The notes under the pieces were generated by a model. That model saw only the letters and a program-made list of their open reading frames with translations, had not been told where the DNA came from and ran no database searches. The position numbers and the translations under genes are program-made. A DNA stretch of 64,000 bases from DATBGO01 sp963840095 (GTDB taxonomy: Bacteria > Actinomycetota > Actinomycetes > Streptosporangiales > Streptosporangiaceae): contig CAWIXN010000005.1 in the NCBI GenBank assembly GCA_963840095.1, positions 62,001 to 126,000 of the forward strand, read 5' to 3'. Shown here in pieces: positions 58,547 through 64,000 of the stretch; positions within the stretch are counted from its first letter, which is position 1, and each line of letters begins with the position of its first letter.

Positions 58547-59415
58547 ACCTGTGGGCCGTCGCGGCTGGCGTACTGTGCGGTCTCGGGATCTTCCTGGTGA
58601 TCGCGGAGATCGTGCCGGCCGGCGCCCGGCTTGACGCGGCGCTCGGCCGCCTGGACGCGAGCGCCGCCACCCTGGACCCTGACGCCCGGGCCTCCCGCAG
58701 GCTGGCCGACCGGCTCGCGGCGGAGCTACCGTGGCTGCCCGCGCCCGCAGCTGACCTGGCCCTGCTCGGCCAGTCCCCGGAAAGCTTCATTGCCAGCAAG
58801 GTGTTCTGCGGCCTGCTGGGAGTCGCGCTTCCGCCCGCGCTGGCCAGCTTGTCACTGCTCACGGGGGTCGGCCTGCCCTGGGTGATCCCCGCGGTCGGCT
58901 CGCTGGCCTGCGGGGCCGCGCTGTTCTTCGCGCCCGACCTGGTCATCAAAGTCAACGCCGCGGAAAAACGGGCCGACTTCAGGCACGCGCTCACCAGCTA
59001 CCTCGATCTGGTTGCGCTGGAGCGCGGGGCCGGGGCCGGCCCGACCGAGGCGCTGGAGGCGGCCGCCGAGATCGGCGGCGGCTGGGCATTCGAGCGGATC
59101 GCCGCCGCCCTGGATCAGGCCAGGCGGGCGGGCGGTGCGCCGTGGACGGCGCTGGCCGCCCTGGCCCGCGAGACCGGGATCACCGAACTCTCGGACATCG
59201 CTGACATCGCCGAGGTGGCCGGGCAGGAAGGCGCGCGGATCCTCGAGACGCTCGCCGCCCGGGCCGCCTCCATGCGGGCCGAGGCGCTCGCGGCCGACCG
59301 GGCCCGGGCCGGCTCGCGCAGCACGACCATGGTGGTCCCGATCGCGCTGCTCGCCGTCGGTTTCCTGCTGCTGCTTGTCTTCCCGATTGTCTACCGAACG
59401 TTCGTCGCGGGATAG
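58543..59415 (+). CDS. tadC: Tad inner-membrane platform protein TadC
   Basis: 290 residues. Similar F-domain protein: helices at about 1-20, 95-130 and 270-290; cytosolic domain RHALTSYLDLVALERGAGAG, PTEALEAAAEIGGGWAFERI and LSDIADIAEVAGQEGARILE. Overlaps tadB by 4 bp and precedes the pilin gene. Confidence 0.88.
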   Translation: MNLWAVAAGVLCGLGIFLVIAEIVPAGARLDAALGRLDASAATLDPDARASRRLADRLAAELPWLPAPAADLALLGQSPESFIASKVFCGLLGVALPPALASLSLLTGVGLPWVIPAVGSLACGAALFFAPDLVIKVNAAEKRADFRHALTSYLDLVALERGAGAGPTEALEAAAEIGGGWAFERIAAALDQARRAGGAPWTALAALARETGITELSDIADIAEVAGQEGARILETLAARAASMRAEALAADRARAGSRSTTMVVPIALLAVGFLLLLVFPIVYRTFVAG

Positions 59416-59446
59416 CCCCGCCCGGTGAGGAACTGGAGGCCTTCAC

Positions 59447-59647
59447 ATGAATGCGATCTGGCTAGCGGCTAGCTACCTCTTCGACCGAGCCCGCAGCCGC
59501 GCCCGCGCGGCTCTCGATGGCCATCCCGAGTCAGGCGCCCTGAGCCTGGAGTGGATTGTCATCGCCGTTGCCTTGGTGGCGGCGGCGGGCGTGGCCGGAG
59601 GACTCATCACGGTTGCGATCAAGTCCGCGGCGGGGAGCCTGCCCTGA
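59447..59647 (+). CDS. Flp/Tad pilin-like small protein
   Basis: 66 residues. A basic leader of 30 residues ends HPESG, followed by ALSLEWIVIAVALVAAAGVA: the type IV-like prepilin site G30 with Glu at +5 (E35) and the hydrophobic helix. This is the expected major or minor pilin. TGA overlaps the next start. Confidence 0.8.
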   Translation: MNAIWLAASYLFDRARSRARAALDGHPESGALSLEWIVIAVALVAAAGVAGGLITVAIKSAAGSLP

Positions 59648-60042
59648 GCAGTCGCGGGAACGGGAACCGCCGCACCGACGCAGGCGCGCTCTCCCTGGGC
59701 TATGTCATCTTGTTCCCGGTGTTCCTGCTGGCGATCATGACCGTGGTCCAGGCGTCGTTCTGGTACCTGGCCAGGCAGACCGCGCTGGCGGCGGCGCGCC
59801 AGGGCGTCGACGCGGCCCGAGCGCAGAACGCGCCGGCTGGCGCGGGCGCTGGCGCGGCGATGGCCTTCGCGCACTCGGCTGGCTCCGGTTACCTGCTCAA
59901 CCCCGCGGTCAGCGACGGCGGGAGCACTCCCCGGACCATCCAGATCACGGTGACCGGCCAGGTGGTATCGCTGCTCCCCGGTGTGAGCTGGGCCGTCAGC
60001 CAGGTGGCGCAGGCGCCTGTTGAGCAGTTCACTACGCCATGA
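59644..60042 (+). CDS. TadE-like pseudopilin, probable CTG start
   Basis: 132 residues. DAGALSLGYVILFPVFLLAI then MTVVQASFWYLARQTALAAA is a TadE-type N-terminal helix, followed by AARQGVDAARAQNAP. No ATG, GTG or TTG lies between the end of the pilin gene and the start of the conserved helix. The only coupled candidate is CTG at 59644, overlapping the pilin stop as CTGA, in an operon where other junctions are ATGA. The +5 glutamate of the processing site is Gly here. Confidence 0.75.
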   Translation: MSSRGNGNRRTDAGALSLGYVILFPVFLLAIMTVVQASFWYLARQTALAAARQGVDAARAQNAPAGAGAGAAMAFAHSAGSGYLLNPAVSDGGSTPRTIQITVTGQVVSLLPGVSWAVSQVAQAPVEQFTTP

Positions 60043-60488
60043 AACGAAAGAACTGGCTGATGCGAGGACGGCGGCGCGGTGCCGACGCGGGTGACGCCTC
60101 GCTCGAACTGATCATCCTCGCTCCGGTCCTGCTGGCTCTGATCGGCCTGGTGATCGCGGCCGGGCGCACGTCAGTGGCGCAGGGATCGGTAGCCGCGGCC
60201 GCCCGCGACGCGGCCCGCCAGGCCTCGATCTCGCGCAGCCCAGGCGACGCTCAGGCGGCCGCGCTGGCCAGCGCCGACGCTGCCCTCAGCCAGGACGGCC
60301 TGGACTGCACGCCCGTGGTCAGTATCGACACGGCGGGATTCGGCGTCCCGGTCGGGCAGCCAGCGCAGGTGACGGCCACGGTCACCTGCCAGGTACCGCT
60401 TTCCGACCTGGTAGTTCCGGGAATGCCGGGTAGTACGACGCTCCAGGCGACCTTCACATCGCCCCTGGATCCTTACCGTGGACGGTGA
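60039..60488 (+). CDS. TadE-family minor pilin
   Basis: 149 residues. RGADAGDASLELIILAPVLL has the full prepilin motif G-DASL-E, then the hydrophobic helix and GSVAAAARDAARQASIS, typical of TadE. A Cys pair at residues near 94 and 119 (DGLDCTP, VTCQVPL) could form a disulfide. Coupled to neighbours by 4- and 11-bp overlaps. Confidence 0.85.
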   Translation: MKRKNWLMRGRRRGADAGDASLELIILAPVLLALIGLVIAAGRTSVAQGSVAAAARDAARQASISRSPGDAQAAALASADAALSQDGLDCTPVVSIDTAGFGVPVGQPAQVTATVTCQVPLSDLVVPGMPGSTTLQATFTSPLDPYRGR

Positions 60489-61059
60489 TGTCACAGTGAC
60501 CGTCACAGGGGAGGGCCAGAATCGGGCACCGAAGATTCCCGGCTGGCGGCCAGGAAACTGGGAGCGGCGGATGGGATTACCACAAGGGCCGGGCGGCTGG
60601 CGAGGCGCCTGGAGTGCCCGGACTGACCCGGCGGCGGCGGACCGGGAGCGCGGCTCGTTCAGCCTGATGCTCGTCGTCATGACCGTCGCGCTGCTAGCCC
60701 TGGCCGGCCTGGTCGTCGACGGCGGGACCAAGCTCGACGAAGCGGAGAACGCCAACGCGGTCGCGGAGGAGGCGGCCCGGGCCGGCGCCGGAATGGTGAA
60801 CCAGGGAAACGCCTATTCGACCGGTGCCTTCACGGTCGACCAGAACCAGGCCCTCGCGGCCGCCCGCGCCTACCTGGCCAGCGTCGCCGGTGCCGGCTAC
60901 ACCGGCTCGGTGACCGCGGTCGGCACCGACTCGATCAGGGTGACGGTCACCGCTACCCAGCCGACCAGGATCCTGTCGATCATCGGTATCGACTCGATGA
61001 CCGCGACGGGCTCGGCTACCGCGTCGCTCGTGACCGGCGTGACGGGACCGGGAACATGA
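60478..61059 (+). CDS. TadG-like pilus-assembly membrane protein
   Basis: 193 residues, GTG start 11 bp inside the previous gene. After about 55 polar residues comes RERGSFSLMLVVMTVALLAL, a single helix of the TadE/TadG type, then DGGTKLDEAENANAVAEEAA and an extracellular beta-rich region (IRVTVTATQPTRILSIIG). Length and topology match the Rv3654-like or TadG-like membrane proteins of actinobacterial Tad operons. Confidence 0.75.
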   Translation: MDGDVTVTVTGEGQNRAPKIPGWRPGNWERRMGLPQGPGGWRGAWSARTDPAAADRERGSFSLMLVVMTVALLALAGLVVDGGTKLDEAENANAVAEEAARAGAGMVNQGNAYSTGAFTVDQNQALAAARAYLASVAGAGYTGSVTAVGTDSIRVTVTATQPTRILSIIGIDSMTATGSATASLVTGVTGPGT

Positions 61060-64000
61060 CCCGGCGCGGAGCCAGGTTGACGGTGGCCCTCCGCGGAGCG
61101 GTCGCCCTAGCCGTTCTCATCGTCCTGGTCGTCGGGCTGCCGCTGGTGCTGTACCGGTTCGGGGGCAGTCCGGTGCCCCGGCACGTGGCCGGCTGGCATC
61201 AGATCGGCAGCGATCTGCTGCACCGCGACAACGGCACGGTCTTCCTGGCCGCGGTCAGGGACGTGAGCTGGATCGCGTGGGCTGCCTTCACCCTCGCGGT
61301 CGTCACGGAACTGCAGGCCGCGCTGCGCGGCCGCAAGGCACCCAGGCTCAGGCTCGGCGGGCTGCAGAACTCGGCTGGCTGGCTGGTAGCGGCCGCCGCG
61401 CTCACCTTCAGCGGTCAGTCCGCCGCGACGCTGCTGGCCGTCCCGGCCGCCGCCGCGGCCACGGTCGTGGCCACCGCACCGCAGCAGGCAGCGCCGCCAA
61501 CTTTCCGGGCACCTGCCACCACCGCCCCGCCGGAACCCCAGGTGATGAACATGGCTTTCTACCAGCTGGTAACTGTCCGGCCAGGTGATTGCCTGTGGAC
61601 GATCGCCCAGCGCTACCTGGGCTCAGGCGACAGGTATCCGGAGATCGTGAAGCTGAATCTCGGTCATCACGTGGCCCACGGTGAGATGTTCACCGATCCG
61701 TCGGTGATCTGGCCAGGCTGGGTGCTTCAGCTGCCGGTCGGCGGGACGCCGGGCTCGGTCTGGGCGGCGCCGCAGCTGTCGGGCAGCCACCAGGCTCACA
61801 GAGCGGGCGATTCCGCCTTCGGCCACCCTCATGATGGGGCCGGCTCCGGCCGGAAACCCGCGCCTTCCCGGGCCGGGGCGGCGCGGTCGGCCGACGCGGA
61901 CGGCGGGTCAGCGGAGCCAGGCCCGAGCGCATCCGGACGTACTGATGGATCCCCCGAGCCGGCGGCGGCGGCGCCCGACGTGGCCGGGCTAGGCCCGGCC
62001 GGGCCGGTCGGCTCAGAGGCTGGCTCTGGGGCTGCCCAGCTGCCGGATGCCACCCATACCGTAATGACGAATGGAGGGCCCACGCTGGTCGCGGAAATTC
62101 CGCCTGTCGCCGTGTTCGCCGCCGGAATGCTCGCTGGGGGAGCGAGCGTCATGCTGGCCGGAATGCGTCACAGGCAGCGTCAGGCGCGCCGCACAGGCCG
62201 GCGGATCGCGCTCCCGGCCAGCGCACCGGTGGTCGCGGCCGAGCGTCGGCTCCGCACAGCGACGGCGCCGCAGCCGCCTACGGCCCTGCGCGCCGCGCTG
62301 AGCGATCTGGGGATCCGCCTGCTCAGCTCGGGCAGGCAGCTCCCCGACATGATGGGCATCCGGCTGCTGCCTTCCGGCATGGAGGTTCTGCTCGCCAGCC
62401 CGGCCATCGATCCGCCGCCTTCGCCCTTCACCGTGCCGGGCGGGCGGCAGGGGATGGCCTGGGAGCTGTCGCTCCCTGATCATGTGCCCGCCTTCCCGTT
62501 CGCGCCCGCGGAGGTCGGCGACCTGATGCCGGGTCTGTTCACCGTCGGCGTCGATGCTGATGGCGGCTTCCTGCTGCTCGATCCGGAGTACCTGCGGGTC
62601 ACGATGGCAGAAGGGACGCCCAGCGTGGTCGATCGCATGCTGACCACCGCCGCGGTCGAGCTGGCCACCAGCCAGCTGGCGGGCTGGTATGACCTGATGC
62701 TGGTCGGTTTTCCTGAACTCAAGGCCGTCGGCGGCCGGGCGACCTGCTGCGACACCATGGAAGAAGCCCTCGACCTGCTCGCGTCGAAGGCCGTGGCGCT
62801 CCGGCGCAGGCTCAGTGATCTCGGGCTCGCCGACATCCGCCACCGGCGGCTCGCCCAGCCGGGCGACGAGGACTGGGCACTGGCGCTGCTGGTCAGCCGG
62901 ATCGCGCCGACCACCGGCCAGCTGGCCCTACTGCTCGATCTGGCCAGCGAGCCCGGCGGGATCGCCGCGCTGTTGCCGGGCGGCACCGAGGTGCCCGAGG
63001 GCCATCCGCCCCCTGCCGCCGTCCTGATCGAGGATGACCCGGTGCGGCCGGGCGAGATGGTCGCGCACATCTCCCCGATCGGGCTGCACGCCTGGCCGCA
63101 GCCGCTGGCCGAGGCGGACTACGAGGCCCTGGGCAGCTTGTTCGGCACCGCGGCCGACCTGCATGACGTCCCGGCTGGCCAGCCGCCCTACGACGGCTCG
63201 GCCTGGCTGCCTGAGCCAGAGCTCCTGCCCGATGACCTGCCCTCCTGGCTGGATGCGGACGACCTGGACGATCTGGACGAGCAGGCCGCCGGGCCCCTCG
63301 CGGGGGTCCGGCCCGGATCCGAGGACGAGCTCGGGCCGGAAGGCGCCCCCGGAACCGAGAGCGAGCCGGCCACGCCGACGGGCACCGCGGGGCAGCCGGG
63401 TCCGACCGGCCTTCCGGTTCCGACCGGGCTTCCGGTTCCGACCGGGCTTCCGGTTCCCGTTCCGGCGGGCCAGCCGGACCTGGCTGAGCAATCGGAGCCT
63501 GCTGGGCCGCCCGAGCCTGCGGCCCAGCCCGACCCGGTCGACGGCACGCTACGGGTCGGCGTGCTCGGGACGTTCACCGTCAACGGCTCGCCCGCAGCGC
63601 TGCTGCCCGCCCAGAGCCAGCTAGTCCTGGCCCTGGCCCTGAACGGTGCCGACGGGCTGTCTAATCAGCAGCTGTGCTACCTGCTCGGCGCCGACCCCGA
63701 CCATCCCAAGCCCACCGACTCGCTGCGCCAGCTGATCGTACGGACCCGCCGTCAGCTCGGGCGCGCCCCGGACGGACGGGAATGGATCGAGCATCTAGGC
63801 GTCGGCCAGTACGCGCTGCATCCAGAGGCCAGATTCGACTGGGCCGACTTCGAGGCCGGTTCTGAGCAGGGGCTGCGGACTCATGACGCGGGATGCCTGC
63901 GGGATGCGCTCGCGCTGATCCGGGGCCAGCCGTTTACCGGCTGCTACCACTGGTGGCTGGACCTGGCCTTCACCGAAACCGTGCGGGCCCAGATCGTGGA
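61056..64000 (+). CDS. Membrane-anchored LysM and BTAD-type winged-helix protein (partial)
   Basis: Over 980 residues visible; runs off the right edge. Three N-terminal helices (VALAVLIVLVVGLPLVLYRF; WIAWAAFTLAVV; GWLVAAAALTFSG), then a LysM-like domain (VRPGDCLWTIAQRYLGSGDR, YPEIVKLN, WPGWVLQLP), a Pro/Ala linker, another helix (IPPVAVFAAGMLAGGASVML) and a cytosolic region. From about residue 825, LRVGVLGTFTVNG, SDSL-like TDSLRQLIVRTRRQLGR and YALHPEARFDWADFE mark an OmpR-like winged helix leading into a BTAD domain, as in SARP regulators. ATGA overlap with the TadG-like gene ties it to pilus biogenesis. Confidence 0.85.
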   Translation, partial: MTRRGARLTVALRGAVALAVLIVLVVGLPLVLYRFGGSPVPRHVAGWHQIGSDLLHRDNGTVFLAAVRDVSWIAWAAFTLAVVTELQAALRGRKAPRLRLGGLQNSAGWLVAAAALTFSGQSAATLLAVPAAAAATVVATAPQQAAPPTFRAPATTAPPEPQVMNMAFYQLVTVRPGDCLWTIAQRYLGSGDRYPEIVKLNLGHHVAHGEMFTDPSVIWPGWVLQLPVGGTPGSVWAAPQLSGSHQAHRAGDSAFGHPHDGAGSGRKPAPSRAGAARSADADGGSAEPGPSASGRTDGSPEPAAAAPDVAGLGPAGPVGSEAGSGAAQLPDATHTVMTNGGPTLVAEIPPVAVFAAGMLAGGASVMLAGMRHRQRQARRTGRRIALPASAPVVAAERRLRTATAPQPPTALRAALSDLGIRLLSSGRQLPDMMGIRLLPSGMEVLLASPAIDPPPSPFTVPGGRQGMAWELSLPDHVPAFPFAPAEVGDLMPGLFTVGVDADGGFLLLDPEYLRVTMAEGTPSVVDRMLTTAAVELATSQLAGWYDLMLVGFPELKAVGGRATCCDTMEEALDLLASKAVALRRRLSDLGLADIRHRRLAQPGDEDWALALLVSRIAPTTGQLALLLDLASEPGGIAALLPGGTEVPEGHPPPAAVLIEDDPVRPGEMVAHISPIGLHAWPQPLAEADYEALGSLFGTAADLHDVPAGQPPYDGSAWLPEPELLPDDLPSWLDADDLDDLDEQAAGPLAGVRPGSEDELGPEGAPGTESEPATPTGTAGQPGPTGLPVPTGLPVPTGLPVPVPAGQPDLAEQSEPAGPPEPAAQPDPVDGTLRVGVLGTFTVNGSPAALLPAQSQLVLALALNGADGLSNQQLCYLLGADPDHPKPTDSLRQLIVRTRRQLGRAPDGREWIEHLGVGQYALHPEARFDWADFEAGSEQGLRTHDAGCLRDALALIRGQPFTGCYHWWLDLAFTETVRAQIV

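Overview
This 64 kb window is high-GC (about 70 percent by eye), with strong G/C at third codon positions, many GTG starts and dense ATGA start/stop overlaps. That points to a soil-type Actinomycetota chromosome. A LtbR/NdgR-type IclR regulator divergent from leuCD, an ilvB leader-peptide attenuator, a one-gene KARI (ilvC), a DyP-encapsulin pair, a Tad pilus operon followed by a BTAD-type protein, and DevR/DosR-like boxes all fit. The order or genus cannot be fixed from the sequence alone. No rRNA, tRNA, CRISPR array or transposase was recognised.

Layout. 0-3.1 kb: a partial RibD/DHFR-like gene, a decayed gamma-glutamyltransferase fragment, a VC0807-type membrane protein, and a DMT exporter divergent from a MarR regulator over an inverted-repeat operator. 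3.3-9.6 kb: an NCS1 permease, a repeat-rich membrane protein beside pspA, a universal stress protein, a flavin amine oxidase and an XRE-PNPOx fusion. 9.7-15.1 kb (minus strand): a coupled operon of uridine kinase-like protein, a THI5/NMT1-like binding protein with no signal peptide, an oligopeptide-type lipoprotein and two permeases, without ATPases. 15.3-20.3 kb: a pRiA4b ORF-3 protein, then a disrupted amino-acid permease with sarcosine oxidase-like and homocysteine S-methyltransferase-like genes. 20.3-30.5 kb: a papain-like hypothetical, a VOC protein, malic enzyme, a 5'-truncated DevS-like kinase, a second PNPOx protein, a zinc-ribbon protein, an ALDH7-Rieske operon, a secreted protein and an EEP-fold enzyme. 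30.5-34.4 kb: a lower-GC two-gene cassette (membrane-GAF protein plus PLD-like protein) beside a DyP peroxidase-encapsulin pair.

34.4-48.1 kb is a branched-chain amino acid supercluster: ilvE, ltbR, leuC, leuD, ilvB, ilvN, ilvC, leuB, cimA (with one frameshift) and ilvD. With cimA feeding leuCDB, it encodes nearly everything needed to make Ile, Val and Leu from pyruvate; leuA is the missing step. Its regulation is unusually rich: a classical attenuator before ilvB (leader MRIDQVQVLLIT plus terminator), an IclR operator before leuC, and upstream of ilvE a duplicated unit. Each copy of that unit has a leader peptide (MRRFVVILSCRSGT or MRRFVFISSRSGT), a long inverted repeat and a small protein sharing VALDRRDNGG. 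This last arrangement is the best candidate here for something undescribed.

48.2-53 kb: a large secreted subtilase-like protein whose active site mixes S8 and S53 signatures, two decayed copies of the ilvD 3' segment (one with a 9-bp repeat expansion), and a PsiE-family protein. 53.1-64 kb: a tightly overlapping Tad pilus operon (two secreted proteins, SAF/CpaB-like, CpaE-like, TadA, TadB, TadC, pilin, TadE-like proteins, TadG-like) ending in a membrane-anchored LysM-BTAD protein that runs off the right edge.

Several frameshifts (amino-acid permease, cimA, the repeat protein) lie in G/C runs or short repeats and could be sequencing or assembly errors. Similarity statements are from recognising motifs by eye, not from database searches.
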